64,000 nucleotides of DNA from Nitrosomonadales bacterium (GTDB lineage Bacteria > Pseudomonadota > Gammaproteobacteria > Burkholderiales > Gallionellaceae). The stretch covers positions 124,001 through 188,000 of the forward strand of contig JACRME010000008.1 in the NCBI GenBank assembly GCA_016235045.1, written 5' to 3'. The notes under the pieces are model-generated. The model had not been told where the DNA came from. It ran no database searches and was given only the letters and a program-made list of their open reading frames with translations. The translations under genes were made by a program, and so were the position numbers. Below, piece after piece: positions 1 through 9,940 of the stretch; the first letter of the stretch is position 1, and every line of letters begins with the position of its first letter.

Positions 1-536
1 ACGCCCATCTGACTCAGCAATTCGCGCATGTTTTGCGCCCCTGCGCCGCTTGCCGCCTGATAGGTCATCGAAGAAACCCACTCCACCAACCCTGCATTGA
101 ATAAGCCGTTCAAGCCCATCAACAGGATGCTGTTGGTACAGTTTCCGCCGATGAAATTCCTGCCGCCGCTCGCCAGCGATTTCTTGATGAGATCGAGGTT
201 GACCGGGTCTAGGATGATGACCGCGTCCTTTTCCATGCGCAGCGTGGACGCCGCATCGATCCAGTAACCCTGCCAACCGGCCGCGCGCAGTTTGGGGAAC
301 ATCTCGGTGGTGTAGTCGCCGCCCTGGCAGGAGATGATGGCGTCCATCGCCTTCAGCTCGTTCAGATCGTGCGCATCTTTCAGCGGCACGCCTTTGCCTT
401 CGGCCGGCGCTGCGCCGCCTGCATTGGACGTGGTGAAGAACACCGCATCGATGAGATCGAAATCCTTTTCTTCGCGCATGCGCTGCATGAGCACCGAACC
501 CACCATACCGCGCCAACCGATCAAACCTACTTTCAT
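1..536 (-). CDS. asd: aspartate-semialdehyde dehydrogenase, N-terminal part
   Basis: This is the first 178 residues of the NADPH-dependent enzyme that reduces aspartyl phosphate to aspartate semialdehyde, the branch point to lysine/diaminopimelate, methionine and threonine. The frame opens at the ATG at 536 and runs off the left edge, so the C-terminal half is not seen. Visible motifs are the nucleotide-binding loop GWRGMVGS (residues 7-14) and the active-site GGNCT with nucleophile Cys133. It is the last gene of the leu cluster on this strand, 96 bases after leuB, the same gene order as in many betaproteobacteria. The spacer holds a repeat (551-630), so it may have its own promoter. Confidence 0.95.
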   Translation of the reverse strand, partial: MKVGLIGWRGMVGSVLMQRMREEKDFDLIDAVFFTTSNAGGAAPAEGKGVPLKDAHDLNELKAMDAIISCQGGDYTTEMFPKLRAAGWQGYWIDAASTLRMEKDAVIILDPVNLDLIKKSLASGGRNFIGGNCTNSILLMGLNGLFNAGLVEWVSSMTYQAASGAGAQNMRELLSQMG

Positions 537-550
537 TCCATCACCTCATC

Positions 551-630
551 GTAGGGTGGGCTATCCGCTTGCGGCGCAACCCACCATTTCGCCCGGCGGG
601 TTACGGCCTGCGGCCCAACCCACCCGACAT
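551..630. repeat. paired intergenic repeat with GTAGGGTGGG end
   Basis: Two imperfect direct copies (551-585 and 597-624) each carry a GGG(C/T)TA..., TGCGGC and CAACCCACC core and are about 45 bases apart. Each copy is itself roughly palindromic (GGGTGGG against CCCACC). The GTAGGGTG end is also found at the argF-argG repeat (43967-44029). It looks like a small dispersed intergenic element; no coding function is seen. Confidence 0.5.
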
Positions 631-632
631 TA

Positions 633-1697
633 TCAAAGCGCTGCGACCACCGCGTCGCCCATCGCGGCACAACCAACCTTCTGCTTGCCGTCTTCGTAGA
701 TATCGCCCGTGCGCAGGCCTTGCTGCAACACCTTGCGCACCGCCGCCTCGATGCGTTGGGCGACATCCGCACGGCCGAAGGTGTATTGCATCATCATCGC
801 CACGGACAGGATGGTCGCCAGCGGATTGGCGATGTCCTTGCCCGCAATATCCGGCGCCGAACCGTGGCAGGGTTCGTACAAGCCCTTGTTGTTCGAATCC
901 AGCGAGGCCGAGGGCAGCATGCCGATGGAGCCAGTCAGCATCGATGCCTCATCCGACAGGATGTCGCCGAAAATGTTGCCGGTGAGGATCACATCGAACT
1001 GCTTGGGTGCGCGCACCAGTTGCATCGCCGCGTTATCCACATACATGTGCGAAGTCGCGACCTGCGGATACTCCTTCGCCACCTCGGTGACGATCTCGCG
1101 CCAGAACATGCTGGTGTCGAGCACGTTGGCCTTGTCCACCGAGCACAATTTCTTGTTGCGCTTCATGGCGATCTGGAAACCGACATGCGCCACGCGGCGG
1201 ATCTCCGATTCGCTATAGTGCATGGTATCGAAACCCTGGCGTTCGCCATTCTCCAGCGTGCGGATGCCGCGCGGCTGGCCGAAATAGATGTCGCCGGTCA
1301 GTTCGCGCAGGATCATGATGTCCAGGCCGGACACGATATCCGAACGCAGCGTCGAGGCATTCACCAGTTCCGGATAAACCATCGCCGGACGCAGATTGGC
1401 GAACAAGCCCAAACCCTTGCGGATGCGCAGCAGACCTTGTTCGGGACGCATCGGTCGCGGCAAATTGTCATACTGGTAACCACCTACAGCACCGAGCAAC
1501 ACCGCGTCGGATTCTTTCGACAGCTTCAGTGTCGCCTCCGGCAGCGGGTCTTTCGCCGCGTCATAGCCGGCGCCGCCGATGTGCGCGTATTCCATCTCGA
1601 TCTTGAGGCCGTCGCTGCGCAACGCCTCCAGCACCTTGGTCGCCTGCGCGACGATCTCCGGCCCAATGCCGTCACCCGGCAAAACTGCGATCTTCAT
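633..1697 (-). CDS. leuB: 3-isopropylmalate dehydrogenase
   Basis: LeuB oxidatively decarboxylates 3-isopropylmalate to 2-oxoisocaproate with NAD+, the third dedicated leucine step. At 354 residues it has the usual length. Visible features are the N-terminal GDGIGPEI (8-15), the substrate-binding RxxxxxxRxxxxxxxxLRP region around residues 84-104, the isopropylmalate dehydrogenase signature [10 protein letters not shown] (241-250) and the [11 protein letters not shown] segment (277-287). It lies downstream of leuD on the same strand, but the 97-base gap contains a near-perfect palindromic repeat (1731-1778) that could end or process the upstream transcript. Confidence 0.97.
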   Translation of the reverse strand: MKIAVLPGDGIGPEIVAQATKVLEALRSDGLKIEMEYAHIGGAGYDAAKDPLPEATLKLSKESDAVLLGAVGGYQYDNLPRPMRPEQGLLRIRKGLGLFANLRPAMVYPELVNASTLRSDIVSGLDIMILRELTGDIYFGQPRGIRTLENGERQGFDTMHYSESEIRRVAHVGFQIAMKRNKKLCSVDKANVLDTSMFWREIVTEVAKEYPQVATSHMYVDNAAMQLVRAPKQFDVILTGNIFGDILSDEASMLTGSIGMLPSASLDSNNKGLYEPCHGSAPDIAGKDIANPLATILSVAMMMQYTFGRADVAQRIEAAVRKVLQQGLRTGDIYEDGKQKVGCAAMGDAVVAAL

Positions 1698-1730
1698 GTA
1701 TTTCTCACTCTAAAAAAATCAAACTTTTTC

Positions 1731-1778
1731 CGCAGATTACACAGGCAGATTATTGGCTGTTAATCTGTTTAATCTGCG
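1731..1778. repeat. palindromic intergenic repeat (CGCAGATTACACAG family)
   Basis: Arms 1731-1744 (CGCAGATTACACAG) and 1765-1778 (CTGTTTAATCTGCG) are reverse complements with one mismatch and enclose a short AT-rich loop. The same arm sequence forms a longer, cleaner palindrome at 46175-46245. It sits between leuD and leuB, and the transcript could fold into a strong hairpin. Confidence 0.6.
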
Positions 1779-1794
1779 AACGATTGTTTTTGAA

Positions 1795-2433
1795 TCACGC
1801 AAACAGCCACGGCTGCGCCGCGCGATGCTTCGCCTCATAGGCCTTGATCTCGTCCACATGCTGCAGGGTCAGGCCGATATCGTCCAGCCCGTTCAGCAGG
1901 CAATGCTTGCGGAACGCATCCACTTCGAACTGGTACACCGTGCCGTCGGGCGCCGTGATGATTTGCTTTTCCAGGTCGACCTTCAGCTTATAGCCGACAT
2001 TGGCCTCCACCGCCTTGAACAGTGTATCCACTTTGTCCGCAGCCAACTTGATCGGCAACAACCCATTTTTGAAACAGTTGTTGAAGAAGATGTCGGCATA
2101 ACTCGGCGCGATGATGACGCGGAAGCCGTAGTCTTCCAGCGCCCAGGGCGCGTGTTCGCGCGACGAACCGCAGCCGAAGTTCTCGCGCGCCAACAGTATC
2201 TGCGCACCATGATAGCGCGGCTGGTTCAGCACGAAATCCTTGTTGAGCGGACGCTTGCTGTTATCCATGCCCGGCTCGCCGTGGTCGAGATAACGCCACT
2301 CGTCGAACGCATTGGGGCCGAAGCCGGAACGCTTGATCGACTTCAGGAACTGCTTGGGGATGATGGCGTCGGTGTCCACGTTGGCTCTGTCCAACGGCAC
2401 CACCAACCCTTCCGGTAACGAAAACTTGCGCAT
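1795..2433 (-). CDS. leuD: 3-isopropylmalate dehydratase small subunit
   Basis: LeuD pairs with LeuC to isomerise 2-isopropylmalate to 3-isopropylmalate. The 212-residue product matches the usual size and carries the aconitase swivel-domain motif [13 protein letters not shown] (87-99). A GTG immediately upstream at 2436 is possible, but the ATG at 2433 is preferred: its first base falls in the TGA of the preceding small gene (TGATG overlap), a classic coupled arrangement. The order leuC, small gene, leuD with 2-base spacing and overlaps indicates a single cotranslated unit. Confidence 0.96.
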   Translation of the reverse strand: MRKFSLPEGLVVPLDRANVDTDAIIPKQFLKSIKRSGFGPNAFDEWRYLDHGEPGMDNSKRPLNKDFVLNQPRYHGAQILLARENFGCGSSREHAPWALEDYGFRVIIAPSYADIFFNNCFKNGLLPIKLAADKVDTLFKAVEANVGYKLKVDLEKQIITAPDGTVYQFEVDAFRKHCLLNGLDDIGLTLQHVDEIKAYEAKHRAAQPWLFA

Positions 2434-2702
2434 CACTCACCCGCCTTTTCCAATTTCTCGCCGCTCTTTTTCAGTTTCTTGCCAACCCAGCTTTCGGCCT
2501 TCTTGACGCCCTTGACGGTAGCTTCCGCGCCCTTCTTGAGGCCATCGCCCACTACCTCTGCACCCTTTTCGATGCCGCGCCCGGCCGCTTCGCCGCCCTT
2601 GGCCACGCTGTCACCGATCTTCTTCGGCACGCTCTTTTCTTCTTCAGCCGGCACGCCCTGTGCCAGCGCCAGCAACGCCAGTGCGATAAGGATACGTTTC
2701 AT
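2433..2702 (-). CDS. small exported amphipathic-repeat protein between leuC and leuD
   Basis: This 89-residue protein begins with a signal peptide (about residues 1-19, ending VPA before EEEK) and has no lipobox cysteine. The mature part is built from degenerate units of about 11 residues rich in Lys, Glu, Gly and Val ([13 protein letters not shown]..., [13 protein letters not shown]...), predicted to be amphipathic helix, like LEA or YtxH/apolipoprotein-type proteins. The start at 2702 is favoured by AAGGAG eight bases upstream, inside the leuC end. It is wedged between leuC (2-base gap) and leuD (overlap). Betaproteobacteria often keep a small exported (entericidin-like) gene at this place, but this one is not a lipoprotein and I cannot name its family. 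Confidence 0.8.
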   Translation of the reverse strand: MKRILIALALLALAQGVPAEEEKSVPKKIGDSVAKGGEAAGRGIEKGAEVVGDGLKKGAEATVKGVKKAESWVGKKLKKSGEKLEKAGE

Positions 2703-2704
2703 GT

Positions 2705-4108
2705 TCACTCCTTGCTGACATCGACAAAATGCCCGGCGATCGCCGCCGCGGCTGCCATCTCCGGGCTCACCAGATGCGTGCGCCCGCCCTGTCCCTGCCG
2801 CCCCTCGAAGTTGCGGTTGGACGTTGCGGCGCATCGCTCGCCCGGCGCCAGGCGGTCGTCGTTCATTGCCAGGCACATCGAACACCCCGGGTCGCGCCAT
2901 TCGAAGCCCGCCTCGACCAGAATCTTGTCCAGGCCTTCGCGCTCGGCCTGCTGTTTCACCAAACCGGAGCCGGGCACCACCATCGCCAATTTCACGTTGG
3001 CCGCAACCTTCCTGCCCTTGGCGACCGCCGCCGCCGCGCGCATATCCTCGATGCGGCCGTTGGTGCAGGAACCGATGAATACTTTGTCGATCCTGATCTC
3101 GGTAATGGGCATGCCGGCATCAAGGCCCATGTATTGCAAGGCGCGTTCCCAGTCGCCGCGTTTCACGGCATTTGGAGCCAGGGCCGGATCGGGCACGCGG
3201 CCATCCACCGCCACCACCATCTCTGGCGAAGTACCCCAGGTCACCTGCGGTTTGATCTGCGCCGCACCCAGTTCTACCGTCGCATCGAATTCCGCGCCGG
3301 CATCGCTGTGCAAGGTGCCCCAGTACGCCACTGCCTTGTCCCAGTCCGCGCCCTGCGGGGCGAACGGTCGGCCCTTCACGTAATCGATGGTCGTCTCGTC
3401 GGCCGCCACCATGCCGGCGCGCGCGCCCGCCTCGATCGCCATGTTGCACAAGGTCATGCGCCCTTCCATGCTCAGGGAACGAATTGCGCTGCCCCCAAAC
3501 TCGATTGCATAACCGGTGCCGCCGGCAGTACCGATCTTGCCGATCACGGCCAGAGCAACATCCTTGGCGGTCACGCCCCTTCCCAGAGCGCCTTCCACCT
3601 TGACCAGCATCGCTTTGGATTTTTTTGCCACCAGACATTGCGTCGCCATCACATGCTCGACCTCGGACGTGCCGATGCCATGTGCCAGTGCAGCAAACGC
3701 GCCGTGGGTGCTGGTGTGCGAATCGCCGCACACCACCGTCATGCCGGGCAAGGTCGCGCCCTGCTCCGGGCCGATCACGTGAACGATGCCCTGGCGGACA
3801 TCATTCATCTTGAATTCCGCAATGCCGAACTCGGCGCAGTTGGCGTCCAGCGTCTCCACCTGTAAACGCGAGATCGGATCGGCAATCCCCGCAGCGCGGT
3901 TGGTCGTCGGCACGTTATGATCCGGCACGGCCAGCATCGAGGCAGTGCGCCAAGGCTTGCGCTGCGCCAGTTTCAGCCCCTCGAAGGCTTGCGGGCTGGT
4001 GACTTCATGCACCAATTGACGGTCGATATAGATCAACGCAGTGCCGTCGGCATCCTGCCGCACCACGTGCGAATCCCAGAGTTTGTCGTAAAGAGTTTTT
4101 GCGCTCAT
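2705..4108 (-). CDS. leuC: 3-isopropylmalate dehydratase large subunit
   Basis: LeuC is the [4Fe-4S] subunit of isopropylmalate isomerase, of the aconitase superfamily. The length of 467 residues is typical. The three cluster ligands are visible as Cys348 (IGSCTNGR), Cys409 and Cys412 (DPGCSMC), and the early substrate motifs VPDHNVPT (61-68) and GDSHTSTHG (128-136) are intact. It is the first gene of the leuC-X-leuD unit, 25 bases after the MFS transporter gene on the same strand. No leader-peptide attenuator with leucine codons is apparent in the short gap. Confidence 0.97.
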   Translation of the reverse strand: MSAKTLYDKLWDSHVVRQDADGTALIYIDRQLVHEVTSPQAFEGLKLAQRKPWRTASMLAVPDHNVPTTNRAAGIADPISRLQVETLDANCAEFGIAEFKMNDVRQGIVHVIGPEQGATLPGMTVVCGDSHTSTHGAFAALAHGIGTSEVEHVMATQCLVAKKSKAMLVKVEGALGRGVTAKDVALAVIGKIGTAGGTGYAIEFGGSAIRSLSMEGRMTLCNMAIEAGARAGMVAADETTIDYVKGRPFAPQGADWDKAVAYWGTLHSDAGAEFDATVELGAAQIKPQVTWGTSPEMVVAVDGRVPDPALAPNAVKRGDWERALQYMGLDAGMPITEIRIDKVFIGSCTNGRIEDMRAAAAVAKGRKVAANVKLAMVVPGSGLVKQQAEREGLDKILVEAGFEWRDPGCSMCLAMNDDRLAPGERCAATSNRNFEGRQGQGGRTHLVSPEMAAAAAIAGHFVDVSKE

Positions 4109-4133
4109 TGCTGTTCCCGATATGAGCGGGCGA

Positions 4134-5303
4134 TTATGCCACAGCCGCGCGGTTCTCCGCCATGTTGCGCAGCTTCCACCGCATCAATAACAGGCCGATC
4201 AGCGCTGCCCCCGCGCTGCAAGAATACAATGCCGCCGGCCCCCAGTGCTGCCAGATCGGGCCGCTCGCCAGGCCGCCCAGCATGCCGCCCGCGCCATAGG
4301 TCACGCTGCCGAACAAGGCCTGCCCCCTGGATTGGTGCCTCCCCTGAAAGAATTCATGCACCATGCCGATCGAAGCCGCATGAAACGAGCCGAAGGTCAT
4401 TGCGTGCAGCATCTGCGCGAACAGCACCAGCACCACCCAATCCACCGCCCAGCCGATCAACAGGAAACGCAGCACCGCCGCTCCGAAGCTGGCCAGCAGG
4501 ATGCGCACAAAGCCGAAACGCCGCACCAGCGCGGGCATCAGGAAGAACACGCCGATCTCGCAGATCACCCCCAGCGCCCACAATCCGCCCACCGCACTCT
4601 TGGCGTAGCCGTGTTCGACCAGGTAGATGGAATAGAAAGTGTAATAAGGGCCGTGTGCCACCGCCATCAGGAAACACCCCCCGAACAGGGCCAGCACGCG
4701 CGGCTGCAGCACGATCTGCCTGATCGGCTGATGGTCGGTGTGATGCGCCAGCACCTCGGTCTTCGGAATCTGCCGCGAAAAGACCAGGATGCCGACTTCG
4801 CACACCAGCCCCGCCCAAAGCAGCCAGGCGATGGCGATGTAGTCGAAGGCATAACCCAGCCCCACCACCGAGACGATGAAACTGATGGAGCCCCAGGAAC
4901 GGATGCGCCCGTAATGCGCCGTGTTCTTGCCGAGGTAAGTCAATGTGGTCGCCTCCACCAGCGGCATCGAGGCGCTCCAGAAAAAACTCATCAGCATCAA
5001 CACCAGGAACAGCCCCCAGAAACTGGTGGTGGCGAACACCCCCAGATAGAACAGCGCGCTCAGGCTGGCCGCCACCTGCACCACCAGCAATCTTTTCCCC
5101 GAATGATCGGCCAGCCAGCCCCAGATACTCGGCGCAACCATGCGCATCACCGGCTGGATCGACATCAGGATGGATATCTCGATGGCGCCGAAATGGATGG
5201 ATTGCAGGTACAGGCTCCAGTAGGGCGAAAACATCCCCACGAAGGCGTAATAGAAAAAATAGAAACCGGCGATGCGCCAGTGGTAGTTCCGGGAATTGGA
5301 CAT
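4134..5303 (-). CDS. MFS transporter, HcaT/PPP-like
   Basis: This 389-residue inner-membrane protein has about twelve hydrophobic segments and the MFS loop motif [10 protein letters not shown] after helix 2. The N-terminus ([20 protein letters not shown]) and overall pattern resemble the MFS_1-like group that includes the putative phenylpropionate permease HcaT, but the substrate cannot be read from sequence. The start at 5303 has only a weak ribosome site. It is divergent from grpE and 25 bases ahead of leuC, so it may be read into the leu genes, although a leucine-related role is not implied. Confidence 0.85.
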   Translation of the reverse strand: MSNSRNYHWRIAGFYFFYYAFVGMFSPYWSLYLQSIHFGAIEISILMSIQPVMRMVAPSIWGWLADHSGKRLLVVQVAASLSALFYLGVFATTSFWGLFLVLMLMSFFWSASMPLVEATTLTYLGKNTAHYGRIRSWGSISFIVSVVGLGYAFDYIAIAWLLWAGLVCEVGILVFSRQIPKTEVLAHHTDHQPIRQIVLQPRVLALFGGCFLMAVAHGPYYTFYSIYLVEHGYAKSAVGGLWALGVICEIGVFFLMPALVRRFGFVRILLASFGAAVLRFLLIGWAVDWVVLVLFAQMLHAMTFGSFHAASIGMVHEFFQGRHQSRGQALFGSVTYGAGGMLGGLASGPIWQHWGPAALYSCSAGAALIGLLLMRWKLRNMAENRAAVA

Positions 5304-5363
5304 AGCGAGAAGGCTTGCGAACGGCGCGCATTATCGCACGCCGGAAAAATTTCCATGTTGGCA

Positions 5364-5391
5364 CTTGAAATACAAAACCATGCCCCCATTA
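5364..5391 (+). promoter_or_regulatory. sigma32-type heat-shock promoter of grpE
   Basis: CTTGAAA (5364-5370), 13 bases, then CCCCATTA (5384-5391) matches the sigma32 consensus CTTGAAA-N13-15-CCCCATNT almost perfectly. It lies 27 bases before the grpE start codon, in the divergent gap with the MFS gene. Confidence 0.85.
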
Positions 5392-5418
5392 GGCACAAGT
5401 CGAAAACAGGAGAGCAGC

Positions 5419-5967
5419 ATGGAACAGAAAGAAAACACCCCGCAGATCGAGCAACAGGCCGCCACTGCCGGCACCGAAACCCCGGTTGAACAGCCCTCGG
5501 ACAAGGTTCCCAGCCTGGAGGACATGCTGAAGGAAGCCGAGCGCAAGGCACAGGAACACTACGACGCCTGGATGTACGCCAAGGCCGAGAGCGAGAACAT
5601 CCGCCGCCGCGCCGCCGAGGACGTGAGCAAGGCACAGAAATTTGCCGTGGAACGCTTCTCCAGCGAGATGCTGGCGGTGAAAGACAGCCTGGAAGCGGGC
5701 ATGGCCGTGCAGACCGACAATATCGAGAGCTTCAAGAGCGGCATGGAACTGACGCTGAAGCAGCTTTCCGGCGTGTTCGAGAAGTTCAACATCAAGGAAA
5801 TCAACCCGATGGGCGAGAAGCTGGATCCGCACAAGCATCAGGCCATCGGCATGCTCGACAGCGACCAGCCGGCCAATACCGTAGTCAATGTGATGCAGAA
5901 GGGGTATTCCCTGAATGACCGCATCTTGCGCCCGGCGCTGGTGATGGTGGCGAAGGGCAAGGAATAA
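5419..5967 (+). CDS. grpE: nucleotide exchange factor GrpE
   Basis: GrpE is the dimeric co-chaperone that releases ADP from DnaK. The 182-residue product has the expected acidic, disordered N-terminus, a long helix (about 35-95) and the C-terminal beta domain with the HQAIGM and VVNVMQKGY segments. The start at 5419 is chosen because AGGAG lies just upstream and longer forms would run through the heat-shock promoter. It is first in a grpE-dnaK-dnaJ series on the plus strand and is driven by the sigma32-type promoter at 5364-5391. Confidence 0.96.
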   Translation: MEQKENTPQIEQQAATAGTETPVEQPSDKVPSLEDMLKEAERKAQEHYDAWMYAKAESENIRRRAAEDVSKAQKFAVERFSSEMLAVKDSLEAGMAVQTDNIESFKSGMELTLKQLSGVFEKFNIKEINPMGEKLDPHKHQAIGMLDSDQPANTVVNVMQKGYSLNDRILRPALVMVAKGKE

Positions 5968-5970
5968 GCA

Positions 5971-5997
5971 CTTGAAATATCGAAGGCCGCCCTAACC
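5971..5997 (+). promoter_or_regulatory. possible second sigma32 promoter before dnaK
   Basis: A perfect CTTGAAA (5971-5977) lies directly after the grpE stop and shares the 12-mer GCACTTGAAATA with the grpE promoter. The -10 candidate (CCCTAACC, near 5990-5997) is poor, so activity is uncertain; it may be a decayed copy or a dnaK-specific booster. Confidence 0.4.
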
Positions 5998-6057
5998 TTG
6001 GGTGGCAAGGCAATAACAGTATTCAACACTGACGAATTCAACTGAAAGGAAAGCATC

Positions 6058-7980
6058 ATGGGAAAAATCATCGGTATCGACCTGGGCACGACCAACTCTT
6101 GCGTGGCCATCATGGAGAACGGCAAGACCAAGGTGATCGAGAACGCCGAAGGCGCTCGCACCACCCCGTCCATCATCGCCTATATGGAAGACGGTGAGAT
6201 TCTGGTCGGTGCGCCGGCCAAGCGCCAGGCCGTGACCAATCCCAAGAACACCCTGTACGGCGTGAAGCGCCTGATCGGCCGCCGCTTCGAAGAGAAGATG
6301 GTGCAAAAAGACATCGACATGGTTCCCTACACCATCGTCAAGGCCAAGAACGGCGATGCCTGGGTCAAGGTGCGCGACAAGGAAATCTCCGCGCCGGAAA
6401 TCTCCGCGCAAGTGCTGGCCAAGATGAAAAAGACCGCCGAAGACTACTTGGGCGAGCCGGTCACCGAAGCGGTGATTACCGTTCCCGCGTACTTCAACGA
6501 TAGCCAACGTCAAGCCACCAAGGACGCCGGCCGCATCGCCGGTCTGGACGTGAAGCGCATCATCAACGAACCGACCGCAGCTGCGCTGGCTTTCGGCCTG
6601 GACAAGCAGGAAGGCGACCGCAAGATCGCGGTGTATGACCTCGGCGGCGGCACGTTCGACATCTCCATCATCGACATCGCCGAAATCGACGGCGAGCACC
6701 AGTTCGAAGTGATGTCCACCAACGGCGACACCTTCCTCGGCGGCGAAGACTTCGACATGCGCGTAATCGAGTTCCTGGTGGAAGAGTTCAAGAAGGAAAG
6801 CGGCGTGGACCTGAAGAAGGACATGCTGGCATTGCAGCGCCTGAAAGACGCGGCGGAAAAAGCCAAGATCGAACTGTCTTCCACACAGCAGACCGAAGTG
6901 AACCTGCCGTACATCACGGCAGATGCCACCGGCCCGAAACACCTGGCCGTGAAGATCACTCGTGCGAAATTGGAAAGCCTGGTGGAAGACCTGGTCGCGC
7001 GCACCATCGAGCCGTGCAAGATCGCGATGAAGGATGCGGGCGTCTCCAACGCCGACATCGCCGACGTGATCCTGGTCGGCGGCCAGACCCGTATGCCGAT
7101 GGTACAGGAGAAGGTCAAGGCTTTCTTCGGCAAGGAAGCGCGCAAGGACGTGAACCCGGACGAAGCTGTGGCGGTTGGCGCGGCGATCCAGGGCGGCGTG
7201 CTGCAAGGCGAGGTTAAAGATGTTCTCCTGCTGGACGTGACCCCGTTGTCTCTCGGTATCGAGACCATGGGCGGCGTGATGACCAAGCTCATCAAGAAGA
7301 ACACCACCATCCCGACCAAGGCATCGCAGGTGTTTTCGACAGCCGACGACAACCAGTCCGCCGTGACCATCCATGTGCTGCAGGGCGAGCGCGACATGTC
7401 TTCCGGCAACAAGAGCCTGGGCCAGTTCAACCTGTCCGACATCCCGCCCGCACCGCGCGGCATGCCGCAGATCGAAGTGACCTTCAACATCGACGCCAAC
7501 GGTATTTTGCACGTGTCTGCCAAGGACAAGGCCACCAACAAGGAAGCCAACATCACCATCAAGGCCAGTTCCGGCCTGAGCGAGGAAGAGATCAACCGCA
7601 TGGTGGCCGATGCCGAAGCCCACGCCGACGAAGACAAGAAGGCGATGGAACTGGTGACCGCGCGCAACCAACTGGATGGCCTGATCCACTCCACCAACAA
7701 GTCGATGAAGGAATACGGCGAGCAACTGTCTGCGGATGAAAAATCTGCCATCGAAGTTGCGCTGAAGGATGCCGAAGGCGTGGTGAAGGGCGACGATAAG
7801 GACGCCATCGAAGCCAAGGCAGAAGCATTGGCCACGGCCGCGCAGAAACTGGGCGAGAAGATGTACGCCGCCGAGCAAGCCAAGACTCAAGGCGCACAAG
7901 GCGGTGCGCAACCGGAAGCCAAGGCGGACGACGCTGATGTGGTGGATGCCGAGTTCACCGAGGTGAAGGACAAGAAGTAA
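6058..7980 (+). CDS. dnaK: chaperone DnaK (Hsp70)
   Basis: DnaK binds exposed hydrophobic peptides in an ATP cycle set by DnaJ and GrpE. The 640-residue protein has the actin-like ATPase (phosphate-1 [12 protein letters not shown] at residues 6-17, [39 protein letters not shown]), the substrate domain with [13 protein letters not shown], and the helical lid ending in a glycine-rich acidic tail ([17 protein letters not shown]). AAAGGAAAG precedes the start. It is 90 bases after grpE and 88 bases before dnaJ; both gaps contain structured or promoter-like sequence. Confidence 0.98.
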   Translation: MGKIIGIDLGTTNSCVAIMENGKTKVIENAEGARTTPSIIAYMEDGEILVGAPAKRQAVTNPKNTLYGVKRLIGRRFEEKMVQKDIDMVPYTIVKAKNGDAWVKVRDKEISAPEISAQVLAKMKKTAEDYLGEPVTEAVITVPAYFNDSQRQATKDAGRIAGLDVKRIINEPTAAALAFGLDKQEGDRKIAVYDLGGGTFDISIIDIAEIDGEHQFEVMSTNGDTFLGGEDFDMRVIEFLVEEFKKESGVDLKKDMLALQRLKDAAEKAKIELSSTQQTEVNLPYITADATGPKHLAVKITRAKLESLVEDLVARTIEPCKIAMKDAGVSNADIADVILVGGQTRMPMVQEKVKAFFGKEARKDVNPDEAVAVGAAIQGGVLQGEVKDVLLLDVTPLSLGIETMGGVMTKLIKKNTTIPTKASQVFSTADDNQSAVTIHVLQGERDMSSGNKSLGQFNLSDIPPAPRGMPQIEVTFNIDANGILHVSAKDKATNKEANITIKASSGLSEEEINRMVADAEAHADEDKKAMELVTARNQLDGLIHSTNKSMKEYGEQLSADEKSAIEVALKDAEGVVKGDDKDAIEAKAEALATAAQKLGEKMYAAEQAKTQGAQGGAQPEAKADDADVVDAEFTEVKDKK

Positions 7981-8001
7981 TACGGTAAGTAGCAAGTAGG
8001 T

Positions 8002-8052
8002 AGTGGGGAGTGGGGAAACCCGCTTCCCACTTTCCACTTCCGACTCCCCACT
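8002..8052. repeat. inverted repeat between dnaK and dnaJ
   Basis: AGTGGGGAGT (8002-8011) and its exact reverse complement ACTCCCCACT (8043-8052) enclose a G/A-rich to C/T-rich stretch with repeated CACTTTCCACT motifs. The dnaK-dnaJ transcript could form a long hairpin here just before the dnaJ start, which could act as a processing or attenuation site. Confidence 0.5.
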
Positions 8053-8068
8053 TTCCACTCACTAGATC

Positions 8069-9193
8069 ATGTCCAAAAAAGACTATTACGAAGTCCTCGG
8101 CGTCAACCGCGATGCATCCGAGGAAGAGATCAAGAAGGCTTATCGCAAACTGGCGATGAAGCACCACCCCGACCGCAACCCGGATAACCCGAAAGCGGAA
8201 GAACATTTCAAGGAAGCCAAGGAAGCCTACGAGACCCTGTCCGACGGGCAGAAGCGCGCTGCGTATGACCAGTACGGCCACGCCGCATTCGAGGCGGGCG
8301 GCATGGGCGGCGGCAACCCGTTCGGGGCCGGCGGCGCACAGGGCTTCGATTTCGGCGACATCTTCGGCGACATCTTCGGCGGCGGTCGCGGCGGCCGCAG
8401 CCAGGCGCATCGCGGCGCCGACTTGCGCTACAACATGGAAATCACACTGGAAGAAGCCGCGCGCGGCGCGGAAAAGCAGATACGCATTCCCGTCATGGAC
8501 GAGTGCGAAACCTGTAGCGGTACCGGCGCCAAGCCCGGCACTTCGGCCACCACCTGCCAGACCTGCGGCGGCCACGGCCAGGTGCGCATGCAGCAGGGCT
8601 TCTTCTCCATCCAGCAGACCTGCCCGCGCTGCCACGGCAGCGGCAAGCAGATCAGCTCGCCGTGCAAGGATTGCCAAGGCACCGGCCGCGTGAAGAAGCA
8701 GAAGACGCTGGAGATCAAGATTCCCGCCGGCATCGACAGCGGCATGCGCCTGCGCCATAGCGGCCACGGCGAAGCCGGCAGCCACGGCGCGCCGCACGGC
8801 GACCTGTATGTGGAAATCCACATCAAGGCGCACAGCGTATTCGAGCGCGATGGCGACGACCTGCATTGCGAGATGCCGATCAGCTTCTCCACCGCGGCCC
8901 TGGGCGGCGAAATCGAGATTCCCACGCTGGACGGCTCGGCGCGCATCAAGATTCCGGCCGAGACGCAGAGCGGCAAAATCTTCCGTTTGCGCGGCAAGGG
9001 CATCAAGGGCATGCGCACTCACACCCACGGCGACCTGCATTGCCATGTCGTGGTGGAAACGCCCGCCAACCTGACCGAGCGCCAGAAGGAATTGCTGCGC
9101 GAATTCGAGACCATCAGCCAGCAGGACAGCGCCCGGCACAACCCGCGCGCCAAGTCGTGGATGGGCAAGGTGAAGGAATTCTTCGGCCAGTAG
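8069..9193 (+). CDS. dnaJ: chaperone DnaJ (Hsp40)
   Basis: DnaJ stimulates DnaK ATPase and delivers substrate. The 374-residue protein is a full class A DnaJ: J domain with HPD ([10 protein letters not shown]), Gly/Phe-rich linker (about 75-110), four CxxCxGxG zinc repeats ([32 protein letters not shown]) and two C-terminal beta domains. It completes the grpE-dnaK-dnaJ heat-shock group and is followed by lemA after 81 bases. Confidence 0.97.
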   Translation: MSKKDYYEVLGVNRDASEEEIKKAYRKLAMKHHPDRNPDNPKAEEHFKEAKEAYETLSDGQKRAAYDQYGHAAFEAGGMGGGNPFGAGGAQGFDFGDIFGDIFGGGRGGRSQAHRGADLRYNMEITLEEAARGAEKQIRIPVMDECETCSGTGAKPGTSATTCQTCGGHGQVRMQQGFFSIQQTCPRCHGSGKQISSPCKDCQGTGRVKKQKTLEIKIPAGIDSGMRLRHSGHGEAGSHGAPHGDLYVEIHIKAHSVFERDGDDLHCEMPISFSTAALGGEIEIPTLDGSARIKIPAETQSGKIFRLRGKGIKGMRTHTHGDLHCHVVVETPANLTERQKELLREFETISQQDSARHNPRAKSWMGKVKEFFGQ

Positions 9194-9274
9194 TCGGCAT
9201 GTAATCTTGTGCAACGGCGCGGCAATTTGATTTATGATTCGCCGCGTCGTCCAACTTGCACAAGGAGCATTGCC

Positions 9275-9844
9275 ATGGGCAGCACCCTCATCCTTCTCGG
9301 CGTCTGTGTCGTGGCACTGATCTACGGCGTCAGCCTGTACAACAATCTGGTCAGCCTCAAGCACGGCGTCTCCAAGGCGTGGGCAAACATCGACGTGCTG
9401 CTCAAACAGCGCCACGACGAACTGCCCAAGCTGGTCGAGGTGTGCAAGCAATACAAGCAGTTCGAGCAGGAGACGCTGCAGCGCGTCATCGCCGCGCGCT
9501 CGCAAGTGCAAACGGCGCGCGAAGGCCAGGACATCGAAGCGCTGGGCAAGGCGGAAGGCATGATGCGCGCCAGCCTCGGCGGCCTGTTCGCGGTGGCCGA
9601 AGCCTATCCGGAATTGAAGACCAACCAGAATTTCATGCAACTGCAGACCCGCATCACCGGCCTGGAGAACGGCATCGCCGACCGCCGCGAACTGTACAAC
9701 GACTCGGTCAACATCTACAACGTCGGCATCGAGCAGTTCCCCGCCGTGCTGATCGCCAACATGTTTGCCTATGCCGAAAAGCCCCTGCTGGAATTCGCCG
9801 TCGCCGAAAAGGCCGATGTGGACATGAAAGCGCTGTTCGGTTGA
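9275..9844 (+). CDS. lemA: LemA family protein
   Basis: The 189-residue protein has one N-terminal membrane helix (about 3-20, ILLGVCVVALIYGVSLYN) followed by the helical LemA domain (NNLVSLKHGVSKAWANIDVL, then ELPKLVEVCKQY and ETLQRVIAARSQ). The start at 9275 is set by AAGGAG seven bases upstream and by the helix position. The function of LemA proteins is not settled; the domain projects outside the cytoplasmic membrane. It is first in a group with an outer-membrane-like protein and a GIDE-domain protein. LemA-GIDE neighbourhood is seen in many betaproteobacteria, which suggests a shared envelope role. Confidence 0.9.
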   Translation: MGSTLILLGVCVVALIYGVSLYNNLVSLKHGVSKAWANIDVLLKQRHDELPKLVEVCKQYKQFEQETLQRVIAARSQVQTAREGQDIEALGKAEGMMRASLGGLFAVAEAYPELKTNQNFMQLQTRITGLENGIADRRELYNDSVNIYNVGIEQFPAVLIANMFAYAEKPLLEFAVAEKADVDMKALFG

Positions 9845-9940
9845 GGAAACTTATTCGGACTGCGCGGCTCTCACCTTGCGCCTTTCGACAACCTGTTCGA
9901 AAGACAATATTTGCCTGACAACAACAAGAGGAAACATACA

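Noticed and set aside
5992-8058. A 688-codon minus-strand open frame opposite dnaK
   Set aside because: Shadow of dnaK codon bias; antisense frames on dnaK are a well-known artefact.
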